NCBI GenBank assembly: GCA_037954665.1
Contig: JBBMOL010000099.1
Span: 1,240,001 to 1,304,000 of the forward strand
DNA length: 64,000 nt
Direction of reading: 5' to 3'
Source of the DNA: Laguncularia racemosa
Taxonomy: Eukaryota; Streptophyta; Magnoliopsida; Myrtales; Combretaceae
In this document: positions 47,487 through 61,602 of the stretch, piece by piece
Layout of the letters: each line of letters opens with the position of its first letter
Numbering within the stretch: the first letter of the stretch is position 1
Translations under genes and position numbers: made by a program
The notes under the pieces: generated by a model
Database searches by the model: none
Told to the model about the DNA's origin: nothing
What the model saw: only the letters and a program-made list of their open reading frames with translations

Positions 47487-49153
47487 CTAACGCACCTTTA
47501 TTAGTATTGCCTAATTTTGAGAAAGTATTCGAGATTGAATGTGATGCTTCCGAGAAAGGAATTGGTAGTGTGTTAATGTAGGATTCTAAGCCGATTACTT
47601 ATTTTAGTGAAAAGCTCAATGGTGCTACGTTAAACTACCCAGTGTATGATAAGGAGTTGTATGCATTAGTGAGAACCTTGCAAACGTTGCAACATTACTT
47701 ATGGCCTAAGGAGTTCATCATTCATTCCGATCATGAGAATCTGAAGTATCTGAAAACGTAGGGTAAGTTAAACAAGAGGCACTCCAAGTGCTTGGAGTTT
47801 ATTGAAACCTTTCCATACATGATTAAGTATAAGCAAGGGAAGGAAAATGTGGTGGCGGATGTACTTTCTCAAAGGTACTCTCTGTTAACTTCTTTACATA
47901 CTAAATTGCTTAGATTTAAATGCATGAAAGAATTGTACGAATATGATGCTGACTTCAATCAAATTTGGGCTACTTGTTCTGAATCTGGATATGTGAACGT
48001 TTATAGGCATAATGGATATTTATTTAAGAAAGATAGGTTATGTGTGCCAAAAAGTTCCATACATGAACTATTAGTGAGGGAGACACATGGTGGCGATTTG
48101 ATGGGACACTTTGGTGTTAGAAAAACTTTAGATATTTTGCATGAACATTTTTATTGGCTTAAGATGAAACATGATGTACAAAATGTGTGTGATAGGTGTA
48201 TTGCATGTAGAAAGGCTAAGTCCAAAGTGATGCCCCATAGGGAATATCTTCCATTGCCTATGCTTAATCAACCTTGGATTGACATCTCTATGGATTTTAT
48301 AGTAGGTTTACCACAATCTTAAAGTGGCAAAGATAACATATTCGTTATTGTTGATAGGTTTAGTAAGATGACTCATTTCATTACCTGTTCTAAAACTAAC
48401 GATATACGACATATTGTTGATTTGTTCTTTAGGGAGATTGTACGGTTACATGGCTTGCCTAAATCCATTGTGAGTGATAGGGATGTAAAATTTTTAAGCT
48501 ATTTTTAGCGTACTCTATGGAATAGGCTAAGCACTAAATTATTGTTTTCCACTATTGCACATCCTCAAACTGATGATCAAATAGAAGTAGTCAATTGGAC
48601 ACTCTCAACAATATTGCATGCGATACTTCATAAGAACTTGAAACAATGGGAGATACGCTTACCTCATGTAGAATTTGCATATAATAGGACAGTACATTCC
48701 ACTACATCATATTCTCCATTTGAGGTTGTATATGGTTTTAATCCCTTGACCCCATTGGATATTTTGCCTTTACCCACTAATGAGTTTGTTGATCTTGATG
48801 GAATGAAAAAGGTAGAATTTATTAGGGAATTACATGCTCAGGTTCGGACTAACATTGAGAAGAAAAACGAACACTATGCTCTTCAGGCTAATAAAGGACG
48901 TGTCAAGAAAGTGTTTCATCGAGGAGATTAGGTTTGGGTGCATTTGAGAAAGGAAAGATTTGTAGAGTAGTGAAAGTCTAAATTGCATCCAAAGGGAGAT
49001 GGACCTTTCAAGTAGTGGAGCGCATCAATGACAATGCTTACAAGATTGACTTTCCAAATCACTACGGTAATGTAAGTGCAACTTTAATGTTTTTTATCTT
49101 ACTCTTTATGATGTAGGTGATTCAAGGACGAATCTTTTCGAGGAAAGAGGGAA
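47487..49153 (+). pseudogene. E3 RNase H and integrase
   Basis: Resumes at the E4 target site with LTNAPLLVLPNFEKVFEIECD (RNase H, Asp in ECDAS), TAG at 47579, YFSEKLNGATLNYPVYDKELYAL, SDHENLKYLKT, then KQGKENVVADVLSQRY at ~47832. Integrase zinc region with GHFGVRKTLDILHEHFYW and CDRCIACRKAKSK (~48190-48225), catalytic core WIDISMDFIVGLP (~48274), VIVDRFSKMTHF, SIVSDRDVKF (~48467), HPQTDDQIEVVN (~48560), FAYNRTVHSTTSYSPFEVVYGFNP. Stops at 47759, 48320, 48506 and 48928. The frame continues, broken, into the 3' LTR. Confidence 0.85.
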
Positions 49154-49850
49154 TGATGAGGATCAACTAGCATCTAAAAGGAAGGAACTAAAATCCCAAG
49201 ATCCATTGCAAGGTATTGGAAGCCCAATGACCCGAACTAGAGCTAAGAGGATGAATGAAGCTTTACAAGGATTAGTTATGGACCTATAAGCTAAGAAACC
49301 AAGTTACACTAAAGGAGAACTAACACTTATCAATTTGATTCACATTTTCATAGAGGGATGCAAAGATTTAGAAGTCTTAGAATAAATACATTTTATTGAA
49401 CCAAAAAGGAAAAAGTATTCTCGATTTTGTTATTTGTTATGTTTTATTGTATTTGTTTGGTTTGTACTTTAGTATATTTAGTTAGAAGTTTCGGTCAATA
49501 GGAAGATCAGGCCAAATGCTATGTTAGGAAACTTAGGTTATTATTTTTTGTGGTGTGATATCCTTGTATCACCGAGGAGAGGAGGATGGCAACACATTAT
49601 TATTATTCCATATTGAAAATTACAATTTTTCTTTTGAGAAAGAAAAAACCCTCTCTTATTCTTTGAGAAAGAACTCTACGGTATTCTTTAACATAATTGC
49701 TTGGGAAAATCTCTTGATAACTTAGGTTTCAGTCAACATGTATGATTGGGGTTTAGTTCTATTCTACTTGTTCAAGACGTTCCTTGGGAGTTTGATTTCA
49801 ATTATGATCACTGAGTTCTAGGTTTAATATACCTAGCGTTTTGTGCATCA
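49154..49850 (+). repeat. E3 3' LTR
   Basis: 697 bp, TGATGAGG to GTGCATCA, collinear with 38003-38698. The first ~230 bp encode the pol tail (GSPMTRTRAKRMNEALQGLV). Followed by TSD TAAGG. Confidence 0.88.
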
Positions 49851-50441
49851 TAAGGGGGGCGTAAACCCTAAACTTCACGTCGGTTAATGGAAGACCACAT
49901 GAGATGCTGCATTCATATGGTTGTCATGCATAGCATGTGTTTTGATAACTTGATTTTAATTTGCTTATGTGTACGTAGCATTGAAAGTGTTACCATCCCA
50001 TTCACTAAGTTGTAGTGTACTTACCCCTCTATAGGCTCTTCTTGTAAGTAGCGATTATGAAAGCTCGGGATGGGATAAGATATGAAGTGTCGAAAGTTTT
50101 TGGAAGACTAGAACGACAAAGAAAGAATTCTTAAGGATAGATTATCTAAATGAAATGTTAAGACCCCTATGTAAATAAAATTGAATTGTGAAACTTAGGA
50201 TTTATTCCATTTTACTGGTTGGTAGGAGATACCGATTCTCTACAATCATGGTTGACCATGGGATACAGGATCCATAGTTATAGTTTATTATCTAATTATA
50301 TATACTATAATCGGTTGTAGATGTAATTAAATACTTAGAGTCTTACGATCTCTGGCTCGTAAGACAATTATCATGTAATGGGTGTACACATGCCATGATG
50401 ATTTTAGTGGAAACTTCTAGGCCTCCTTTCGGGGCATGACA
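49851..50441 (+). repeat. Y: right part of the LTR split by E3
   Basis: AAGGGGGGCGTAAACCCTAAACTTCACGTCGGTTA continues the E2-type LTR from the point where 38002 stopped (compare 20775-20800). It ends CGGGGCATGACA at 50441. No primer binding site follows, so Y is a 3' or solo LTR. Confidence 0.7.
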
Positions 50442-50499
50442 GCTTACCTTCTTAAGGAATTAGAAGGACTTTTTTAAGTTTTGTGTGGTAATAGGAATA

Positions 50500-52800
50500 C
50501 AACTTTTAATGTTTAATCTATAGTAGATAACATACTACGCATATTTTAACACTGCAAAACCTAGGTACGCTATGACTCACCGCGTATTCTCATTTCCTAA
50601 AGACACGCAAAGGCTTAATCACTACTATTCTTCAAATACTCTCGTTCATATACTCCTGATGATAGTCATAAATCATCTGCTACATAACAGAGATTTATGA
50701 AATTTTCCATCCTCAATAATAAGTCATCAACATTCTTCTCAAATCAAAATAGTACAAGCGATTAACATTCACTTACAATAGAAATTCTCAAACGACCAAA
50801 TAAAATCTAACATGTCTTTCTTTAGTTTATCTACTAGTCATCGTAATAAATGTATTATGCATTCTCTTAATTGTTTTGATCTTGAGTTATTTCCCTTAGG
50901 TTTATAACATATCCTATGATCTCTCCTGTAGCACCTATAACTAAAAAAAAAAAATTCCTACGAGGGTTGAGCTAACACCCAGTATAATCATACCTACACA
51001 CATACGGATGCCATGCTAGAAATAGTAACGCATGCAAAATGCATCATAATATCCATTCACAATTTTATTTATCTTTCACAATCTTTAACCGATACACAAT
51101 TACAACATAAGTATCTTCACACATAACATTCCTAAACATCCTTTCACAATCCACCCATAAACAATATATACATACATACATATATATATATATATGGTAA
51201 AGATAATCCTCTTTGTCTATGAGTCTCTTATCATACATAATAATAATATATATATCATAGTGGGTACTCCCTACTATCCATGAGTTCATGAGCCCTTGCA
51301 CTTCTACCTTCCACAACCATACATAATATATATATATATGACAGTAGGTACTCCCCAATGTCCATGAGTCCATGAGTTTTCGTACATCAACCTTCCACAT
51401 CCATATATAATAATAATACATATATATATGTATGACAATGGGTACTTCTTACTATCCATGAGTCCATACAGTACAACCTTTTACAATACACATCACAACC
51501 TTCCACATCACAACATTTCACAACACAAGTTTCCACATAAGACCCGAATCATTTTAGTACATGACTCCACTAAGGACAACGTCACATACTGATCATCGGG
51601 GTACCACCCCAAGAACACCAACCCACACTCGGTTTCTTAGAATCAACAATTCACAATCACATGCACACTCAATCCAGTTCATTTACAATATTATTAAACC
51701 CACACACAAAAATCTAATTTATCAAGCACAAGTAACAAACATGATATAATACTTGGTTTGTCTTATACTTTTCTAGCCTCACATATCTTCCAAACCTATA
51801 CATGATTCAGATTATTTGTTTTAGAATTGCATTCCTATAAATATCAAAAGGAAGATAGATGCGTTTCAACTCAACATGGTTATGTTGGGGGCCGTGCAAT
51901 TGAATATGGGGTAATACATGACCGTGCTAAAGGCCGCATACATTTCTCTCTTTTTTTTAAACGTGGTCTCAACATGGTCATGTTTTTTTCTTTTAATTTT
52001 TTTCTGACATGTTCTCAACATGGTCATGTATCTCTCTCTATTCACTATGTCATTTTTTTTTTCAACATGGTTATGTTGAGAGGTCATGTATCTCTCTGTT
52101 CACTATTCATCAACATGACCTCAACATGGTCGTGTCGATAAGTTGTGTTGGTTTTTTTTTTCAACACAGTCGTGTTAAGAGGCCATGTATTTCTCTGTTC
52201 ACCTTTCATTTTCAACACGGCCTCCAACACGGTCATGTATTTCTAATTCACTTTGAGTTTCAACACGGTTCTAACACTATCGTGTTGGGAGGCTGTATAT
52301 CTTACTGTACATCTCGTAAATTGATCCCTCAGCTCGATTTCTATTCAATTTAACCTAATTGATAAATCTAACATAAAATTTATAATGTAATACCCTAGTA
52401 GATGCACTTACTTGACCCAAATCGTTATTATGATGAGTGAATTGCTTGTTTCATCCCTTATATATCACAGATTGATCTAAATCTGTAAATGACCTTAATA
52501 CGTTAATCTCTACACTACCATATACATACGTAAATTATGATTCATAATCGTTGATTTATGTACTTATCTTAATATGATAAGCTAATGGTGGAAAAAGGGT
52601 CGTCTCCTTCTCTATGAATTCACAGGTCGTCTCCTTCTTTATAGATTCACATAAGAAAGTTCTAGGGTTCTATGAGAGGCAAAAGGAGGAAAAGGCAAAT
52701 AGGGTTTATAACGGCCTATTTATAGTCCTCGTATGAATTACCAAATTGCCTCCAATCCTTTTAGATTATTTACAATATTAACCTTAGTTGCATTTTTATT
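50500..52800 (-). repeat. Minus-strand LTR related to the E1 LTR
   Basis: Read on the minus strand it has the E1 LTR order: a TATA region (CTATAAATAGG, ~52720-52710), CCCTATTTGCC-type leader, AACATGGTCATGTT quasi-palindromes (52300-51870), then the GGGGTACCCCGATGATC..GTGACGTTGTCC..AGTGGAGTCATG block at ~51610-51565. Tandem copies of a CATGGATAGTAGG..TACCC unit (51460-51230) occupy the place of the E1 59-bp array. Neither end could be fixed, and no pol is visible nearby. Confidence 0.6.
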
Positions 52801-55800
52801 ATATATACATATTATATTATTCATGTATTTACACATATAGCTGCAAGAGTCAAAATCCACCATATATCTCAATATTTTCTTCTCTTTCTTACTCTCTTCC
52901 TTTTGTGGTAAAAGTTGCACATACGTTTATTTTGCATTTAATTTGATTTCTTGCAGTGAAACGAAAGGAACAACTTAGATTTTTAAAATCAGTAAAATAT
53001 CTATTCAATCCATTTCTATATTTTAGAGAGTAATTCTTTTAAACTCTATCCCCAATTATTAAAACTGAGTGTTTAGATTCTAAAATCTGTATCAAACATT
53101 CTTTCAAAGCTTGTTACCATTTGACCCTTTCATAAAATAATTAAAATGATCTTTTCTTATTTTCTTTTTATGATTTTCTTTTCATTATTTTAAAGGAAAA
53201 AATAGTCATATAATGCATAAAAAAATTATTATAATACTGGGCTTAAACACTCATGTAGCTTTTAATTTGATAAATTTCCAATTTAATAAGCAACGCATGG
53301 TCTACCATTCAATAAATTTAGTATTTGACATTAGGAAACCAAATGACTCATATGCTCAATATTTGTTATTTAGTGAACTAAGTTCACTAACTTGTTCAAC
53401 TAAAAATTCTTTATCTATTTCCTTTCCCAAAAGTTCTACTTTTTGGTAAAGCTAGCTTAGCATTGATGAAAAATCAAAAAAAAAAAAAAAGAAGAAAGAA
53501 GCATAACATAAAACTTTAGGACAACATGATCATGTGTACATCATCATTTAAGAGAGCATGAGTAGAAACATGGTCGTGTACATAGATGTGTAAGAAAGTA
53601 CGAGTACGAATGCAGTCGTGTACTTAGCCGTATATCCTTATCACACAAAGCTCCTTCCCATCTCAACATGGGTAGGTATACACTTATGTACTTAACCATG
53701 TACCCATCTGTTCACAACTTTTTCTCTTCCTTTTCTCCAAAAAGCATACAATCCTTAATTTCTATAGAATAAATTGAATTTATTTTGATTCAAATACCAA
53801 GCCTACACTTTTACACAAAGAAACACTTACTACAAATTAGGGTGAAAAACCTCAAGATTGTCTAATCTCACAACTATGCTTCACTCTTTCATACCTCTTA
53901 TTCCTCAAACTGCACATAATACTTAAACAACTGGAATTTATTGGTCTGAGTAACTTATGATGACATTTGAGAATCTTACATGGTTAAATTGTGCCTATTT
54001 GTGGCTAGAGTGCTCTATGTATATCAATGATGGCTTCTGACACATCTATTATGTAAAAAGGAAAAGGGGATGTAGACAAGTTATAAATACCCAAACTGCA
54101 AAAAGTCTAAAATACCCTAATTGTTAAAATATTATTATTTTTCTTATATTTATATTTGTTTTATTTTATTTTATAGGTATTACAAAATTAACAATCTAAA
54201 AAACTAATTGTCATCATATCGTCTCTATCAAATGTTTGGAAGTTTAGATTTGGACCTATGGGTCATAGCAATATCTCTACATTTGTACATTATTTCTAAA
54301 GGAAATACATATAAAAACTTAATTATGTAAACTAAATTGGAGTGTACTTCTCCATAACCCATCACTGTGCTTCCACTTTCCTTTTTCATTGTTTGAGTAG
54401 ATCTTTATTGTCATGGTTGATATACTAAGTTATTTGTAAAGGAATGGGCTATGCTAAAGTCGAAAATGCCCATTTCCATTTTTAGGAATATATCCATTTC
54501 TTTATTTTTAACGTTATTTTATAACTTACAGTTGATATTATATAATTTTAATGATGAAAACCCCAACTTTTAGAAATATAAATATTAATTTTGAAAATTC
54601 ATTAATTATATAATTGAAAGTTCAAATTACTAGGAAAAGTTATCAGGAAATGAGTTAAAACAAAAATTAAATACTATTCAATATCAGCTACATAAGATTG
54701 AGCATCTTAGATCACAAATCACAAATCACAAACCACAATTCACTCCATCAAGAGATGGCTTGCTACAAATAGAGAGATGAGTACTATGTGTTGGTCATTG
54801 CGAAATTTTAGGTCAAAACCATATACTAAATCACAATTTCTTAATTTCTTAGTATGATTATGAGTAGCAACATCTAAAAAACAATTTCATCATAATCCTA
54901 AACGAAACAAAATTTACAGATCCTTATAAACAAAAAAAAAAAAACCAAATACCTAAAACAAACCTTAATACACATACCTATAATTTCATATCTAATAACA
55001 TTTTTATGACTAAAATCAACATCTATAATGGATTTCCCAACCAAGCAATTTTTTTAGGAGAAGCTATAATTTAGAATGTTAGTTTATGCAATTTTTTTCC
55101 AAAAGAAGAGAAGTCATCAATTGAAACACTAAACTAGTAATCCTAATGTAACTCAAACATTAGCAAACAATTTCAATTGAAATAGGCTTTTGAGAAAGAA
55201 ATTAATAAACCCAAATTAGGCCAACTAACCAAGGTTAAAATGAGATAAGTCAAACTTGAATTTCAATTTAATAGCACCTTTAAATTTGTGGGAGAAGACT
55301 TGGAGGACTCTGATTAAGCTCCAAATAGGTGCACCACAAGTGAAAAAGTGTGAAGAAAGACAAAACCAACCAAAACTAGAGTTACCTATTTGACCATTTC
55401 ATTTAATAGCTCGATCACTACCTTTTCAATTTAAATAGACCCTTATTCCACTAGATTCATGCTTCTATTAAACCAAAGTTAATCAACCTTACACTTGATA
55501 ATCACTTAAATTTAATTTGAAAAATTATTTATGTTATGAAATATAATTACATCTTGTTCATTAGATTTACCAATTTTTAGGAGTTTTCCAAAAGAAGGAT
55601 ATTAAGAGATCAATCTTTTGTAATGCAAGCAGCAAGTACTAGTTCTACCTTGTTTGGTTAGCTGAGCTTTTAAGATTAGATGATGAACTTGATTACTATT
55701 CAACCCTTAACTTATTATCATATGTCGTTTGCTATTAAAATCGAGGCTATAACTAATTCGATAGGTGGGGCATGGATTAAGTTTTTATCATCGCATATTG

Positions 55801-56166
55801 TGGAAGAATAATAGGAATAAAGTGACTTGCAGTTAGGCATTGGATAGGCCATTGATCGAAATGGTCAAGAGTTAATCAATGAAGAGTGGTGGCTTGGACA
55901 ATAAACTCATCATATTTAGACTTTTTTCTTTTTTCCTTATTTATGTTTTCTTATAGTCAATGTTACTTATGTATATTTATTCATTAAATTTTGTTTCATA
56001 ACAATACATATTTATGGTGAATTGGTGAATGTGAAAGGGAACAAAAAGGAACTTAGTAGGATTTTATTGCCATAGCTATTCTCTAATTGTGGGAGAAAAC
56101 TTATATCTATACTATGTTATACAACAAAATTTGTTTATAATCTTACCAATGATTTTTTCAGCATAA
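52801..56166. other. AT-rich DNA with one LTR-like remnant, no gene
   Basis: At 53510-53710 there are several copies of CATGGTCGTGTAC / CAGTCGTGTACTTAGCCGTATATCC, like the ACACGGCCGTGTATCCC region of the E4 LTR. This is probably an old LTR remnant. The rest shows no coding pattern; the frame 53213-53449 has no recognisable domain. Confidence 0.5.
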
Positions 56167-56440
56167 TGTTAGGGATTTCTATTTTAAAATATAAGGGTGG
56201 AATCCTCTTTTTCTTCTACTCGTTATTTTCTTGTTAATTTGTAAGCAAAGCTCGAATTGGATCCTAACAATTGGTATCCAAGCACTTTCAACAATAAGTT
56301 AGTATTAGAGTGAGGTTGATAGGAAGAATCGAAATTTAAAATTTGTGATCTATATATTGAAGAGATGATGACAACGTATGACATTGAGAAATCTGATGAT
56401 CGTACAGCTTTTAGTTTCCAACACGTATGTAGATCATTGC
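56167..56440 (+). mobile_element. Possible short LTR, PBS and start of a Ty1/copia-like gag
   Basis: TGTTAGGGAT at 56167 and ATCCTAACA ending at 56269 form near-perfect inverted ends of a 103-bp segment. TGGTATCCAAGC at 56272-56283 resembles a Met-tRNA primer site. At ~56362-56415 the frame EEMMTTYDIEKSDDRTAF resembles the N-terminus of copia gags (a DIEKFDG-like start). It then fades. The LTR could start further upstream. No second LTR was seen. Confidence 0.4.
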
Positions 56441-57459
56441 ATATGTAGGCTTCGTGAAGGCATTAGGCCAACAACTGGCATCCTCAAAGCATAATTCCAC
56501 AAGTAATATTGACACCTCTATCAAACTTCATGTTAAAAATTGAACCTAAATAAAACAATATAATGGAATGCACATCTCTCTCTTTGTGAGTGACTACATG
56601 CAATGTACGTACATTAGCTCCCTCATATAATAATATGGCCTCAATATCTTATCTAGAAAACCTATCATGATTGTGGAAATAATTCAAGGTACAAAGAATT
56701 TTGCCTATACAATACACATTGTTGTAGCCAAAAGTGTAGCCTATGAGTACAGAGTGAATGGACTATGCTAACCATAATCACATGGTCACATGGTGAGCGG
56801 GAAGGGAGAGCAAACAAGGCAAGCAGAGAAACTGTCTCCATAGTTTCTCCAATTATTATTATTATTTCTTTTAATGTTCCCTCTAGAGAATGCTATGTTA
56901 ATTAATTATTTAAGATTTCATTTAGTTTCTCGTTGTTTGATTTGCTTATAATTCTTTCTTTTAACACAATTCTAAGGGCTAACACATTTCATATGATGTG
57001 CTTATGTGTGCTATTGCTTATAACCATGGGAAAATATTTTTTAATGTAAAAGGTAAGCTGTATGATATTGCTTATACTTTTAGATAGGCCAATATCCTTA
57101 TACCTTTAGGTGTTGGTGTAATGGTGGTCATGGCTTTTTTTTTTTTTTAAATAGTGGTTATGGTGAATATATAAGATGATGATAGTATAGAAAAATATAG
57201 TTAAATACATATGGGATAACACAAATAGCATAATTATGAAAACTCACTATTTTAGTATAGTATTTATACATTACAAATAACATACAATATAAAAGTCTTT
57301 ATTAAACTTAATGCACCAACTGTTGCAATGTGATGTTCTCATTTTCCTATTCTTTTCAAATCATTTACTTTTGTGTCATCTCTATATCGCTTTTCTATGG
57401 TTATATAAAGTGCAAGACTCACACAATACGTACATGATCATATCGGTTAGATCCCTTCA
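56441..57459. other. AT-rich DNA, no gene seen
   Basis: No coding pattern; ends at the solo LTR. Confidence 0.55.
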
Positions 57460-58466
57460 TGATGGGAATTTTTCTAGCACTCTAGATGTTCTTAGAACTC
57501 AATTTGGAAGATGATCCAAATTACTCATATTTCACCTTATTTCTTTTATCTAATAAATGTTTGAGTAATAATCTTATAAGTATAATAATATTTCTCCACG
57601 GGATGCCAAATGACTTACATTAGTTGATAGCCACGGGACATCATCAGATTATCATCCAATGGCCTACTGAGATTGACATCGCTTCGATACATTGGCTCTT
57701 TGAGGATTTATATTATTCTTGTATTTGTAATTGTTCTTTGGACTATTTATGTTGTAATCTTTCTTTTGGGACACTTTCATTTGTTTGTAATTATCTTTTA
57801 GGACCGGCTACCCTAAAAGTGGCATAGTTGTAATTTTGTGAACTTCTTAACCCTAAAGGGAGTAAGTATAAATATTTGCTTAAGTAGGGTTTTGGGGGGA
57901 GAATTTTCATAATATACACTTGATATTTTCATGAGAGAATTAGGGTTTATCCTTAGTTTAATCCCTCTTATCAATTTCAATCCCAAGAATTGGAATTGTA
58001 GCAAGTGCAACAAGGAGAAATTGTGAGTTATATCAATTTCTATTTATTGTGTTTCTTTTCTTCTCTAGTGAGTCATATCTAGGGTTGGATTGAAGTTTTC
58101 TTGGTCAGATTTGATTCCTTTATATTTGAATTATTAGTGCTTAATTGAGCGGCCCTTAGACTTGATTTCTATTCTTCCATTTTGAACATTTTTGAATTGT
58201 GAAATCAAGTATTGTGGAAGGTGGATCACAATCATTGTTCTTATTGATTTTTTGTGTTATTTCACATGGTTTTCAAGAATATTAGTGATCTTCATTGAGG
58301 AATACAACATTTTGTAATTCATTTCATGAAATATAGCATTCGGATCATCTATTGCAATTAGGGTTCACGTAACATTTTGCTCCAAATTGAACCGATTTGA
58401 TCTTATCCTTTAGGGATTGTTAATTGGTTCATTTGTATGTGTTTAATATTGGTTTTAGGCACATCA
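57460..58466 (+). repeat. Solo LTR of the gag-only element family
   Basis: 1,007 bp from TGATGGGAAT to GGCACATCA. Aligns in reverse complement with 29586-30583 and 33573-34569 (GGATGCCAAATGA, CATCCAATGGCC, TAGGACCGGCTACC, CTTGCTTAAGTAGGGTTT blocks). Flanked by CTTCA (57455-57459) and CTTTA (58467-58471), a 4-of-5 target duplication. No primer binding site follows. TATA box TATAAAT at 57867-57873. Confidence 0.8.
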
Positions 58467-59169
58467 CTTTATTTATAAAGTAAAAATAAAATAAAATATA
58501 AAATCGCCATTTACCACATATGGCGGCATGCCATTAAAAATATGAATGGATATGCCTAATGGCGAAATGAAAACTTCATTGCTAATGAGGGTTTTTGTTT
58601 CCAAATTACAATCAACATGCAATCAGTATGACAAACATATAAAACCTTGGTATTGAAGGACGTTGATCATTTACCCATCAAGCTTGTGACAATTGATTCC
58701 ACTCGATCTTACCTTTAGTTTCTCAATCATTTTCGTATCACCCTATTCAAAGCATCCTTGATTAAGGAAGACGCCAAAATGGGGTAGAAGATAAAAGAAG
58801 AATCACTCCACATGGGTTATGTTTATGCAGATTATGACAATTTACAATTTCTTAACACAATATAGCATTAATTTTTTTAACACATTCACTAAAATGAAAA
58901 AGGATTTCAATAATACTGATACACTGTATAGTGATTAGTGGTGTAAAAATACCAATAAAATTTTAATACATAAAAATATAAATGATAATTTTTTTAAAAA
59001 TACCTACTATCATTATCCTATTATAAAAAATTATTAATATTTACATGTTATTCATCCAAATATATTGCGTATTAATACAAATAATTTTTTTTTTTGTGCT
59101 CAAATTACAAGGTCACTTTTTATCTTTCAGCATGTGTGATGGCTACAATTTCCAACAAATCTAATATAA

Positions 59170-59204
<35 letters not shown>

Positions 59205-61602
59205 TAGGCCATGTCAAGCATTTTAAGTTTTTACCTTGCCTTTCGAAAACAGGAATAATAATCATAATATTCATAATTAATTTTATGCTCATATTTTGGT
59301 TCTACGGCTAGGAACATGTTATATGAAATATCAACTTGGAGTAGACATAAGATTATGTTGGTCTCCTAGAATCTATGGCTATAAGACCATATTCATTGGT
59401 TGGAATCTAGATATAAAGGGGGTGGTTCATGTTATATTAGTTGATGAAAAATAATGTTTTTTATGAGACATGACCTAATATGTGAGTAAATTAATGCAAG
59501 TGTAGGTACTAGATGCGGAGTACGGTATATTTCTAAGGATTGGGTGAGGAAAGGCTAAATGGCCATCAATCCACCTGGTACTTCCGTACATTGCTTTTGT
59601 TATTAATCGACATCATAACTTCTTGCTAATTTCGTTACCCTAATAAACTTCAGCCAATGACTCGTGAACTATGCTTTTTCCCTTCTTCTGTCTCTCTCTC
59701 TCTTTCAATCGCAACATGATAGACTAGAACTATTTATTATATACAAATATCAGAGTGATAAAATATAGAATGGATAAGATATATGAAGTACTATATTTAT
59801 TCTATTTTATAGGTATAGGTTTTAAATTTTACAATCGAAATTTATCCAATAATTTCTCATAACTTATAATCTATAAAATCTATAAGATATCTAATATCTA
59901 TGAAACCGTAAAATACAAAAGAATTTGTATTGAAAATGCTTATATGGAATTTAAAGTTTTGATTTATAAGAGAAGTAAATTAAAATATAAAGATAAATAG
60001 TAAAGTTTCGGCTTTTATGAGAAAATAGTATGCATACCTTTCTTGTAACGAGAAAGAAATAAATAAAATGAAAGAATTGAGATAAAAGAGATGAAATATT
60101 ATAATGAATGTAATGTGAGTAATGTGGGAAAAATTGGACGAGAGAAAGAGGTAGAAAATATAAATATACAATTGAGACGAAAGAGACTGAAAATGAAATC
60201 CTTTAGATTTAAGATTTCTTATGGATAATGAAATTTTTCTACAGTTATTGCTTCTTTTTTATTTTATTTTTTTTGACTCATTTAGATCTTATAACTACGC
60301 TTTTACATGAAATAAAAATAAAAATATATCTTGTAAATACTATTTATATGTAAAGACAATATCAAATAATATTATATAATAACATTCTGTAGATCATTCC
60401 TTTGATAGAGCTATGACTCTTGACTTTTGATCATACTAGAGAAAATGGACAGTACTCCTTACCTACTTTTCATATATCTATGTTATATCTCATCATGACG
60501 TAATACAATGTTCTCCCTATTATATAGGATATATTATTTCACTTCCTGTTGAAATTTTTAGTAAAAAATTTTAAAAGAAAGGATGTAAAAGATTTCATAA
60601 CAACTTATCGTAATTAGTTTTGTTGCAAAGCATTTTTCGACTTTTATTTTGAAGTATTGTAAAGGCAACAGGATTTTGGCATTTGGTGTAGGAAACTATA
60701 TAGTTGGACCTATAATAGTTCAAACTTCTAAAGTACAGCCCGTCCCTCCTTTACTTCAAACACATAACTAAGCCTTAACTTGGCATTTTTTGCCGCGACG
60801 CATATTTCCTTTCTTCCATATAAAATTTCTTTTGTCAAAATAGAAATTAATTACTTTATGCTTGTTTAATTGTAATCTTAAGGTTGGTGCTATAGGGTAT
60901 CTACATAATATTAAAAAATCATTATATAAAATAAAAATTATGTAATATTTACACACACACATATATATATATATATATATCCACATATATTTAGTTAATT
61001 GTACACAAAAATAAAATATAACAGTATATTAAAATTTATTAGAAATGATAATTAATGAATCAATAGTTTATATTATCAATTCAATCTATTGTCACTTATA
61101 TTGGCAAAAAAAAGTACTGTCACTTAAAGAAATTTATACCATTTTTAACTTTTATCATAATAACTATTATATATACATTTAATTCCAAGGAATCCACTAA
61201 ATAATACTTTTTTTTTTAAAAAAATTCATGAAATAGGGTGCCCGAAGAAGTTATTCCAAAAATAGGTTGTGAAGTATGTGAATCGCAAATGTTAATAACT
61301 TACAAATTTTCAAATTGTAATGTATATGAATCACAAATGTCCATGAATGATGTCCCTTGCACTGCATTACAACAGGTGCTTGAAATGGTCTAGGCTTCAT
61401 CTAATTTACATGATGAAAATGGAAAATGTTAGCAATTTACAAGAAATGATTCAATGTCATAAACATGCAAGGCTAAGCAAAGATTTAATTAATCGTACAT
61501 CTAATGATCCAACATTTATTATTATTGTGTCAATATGAGCACATTCTTCTATTATGGCCTTCTCCTTGGCAAAGCCCATATGTGATCGTGTTTGAATGCT
61601 CC
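58467..61602. other. AT-rich DNA, no gene seen
   Basis: Contains TA microsatellites (59174-59200 and 60961-60980) and CT repeats (59692-59706). No coding pattern on either strand. Confidence 0.6.

Larger units (their letters stand above)
38003..49850 (+). mobile_element. E3: chromovirus-like Ty3/gypsy element, split by E4
   Basis: LTRs 38003-38698 and 49154-49850; TSD CAAGG (37998-38002) against TAAGG (49851-49855). PBS TGGTATCAGAGC at 38701-38712, gag-protease-pol in order on the plus strand, polypurine tract GAGGAAAGAGGGAA at 49140-49153. E4 (42230-47481) lies between its RT and RNase H. The YFDDILIYS box, the RHPIPRLDD and SFHGLASFYRRFV blocks and the absence of a recognisable chromodomain suggest a CRM-like or neighbouring chromovirus clade; clade assignment is inference. 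Many stops. Confidence 0.88.

Noticed and set aside
61347..61538. 63-residue plus-strand frame next to the MULE
   Set aside because: No domain on plus, and the minus strand here does not continue the transposase convincingly.
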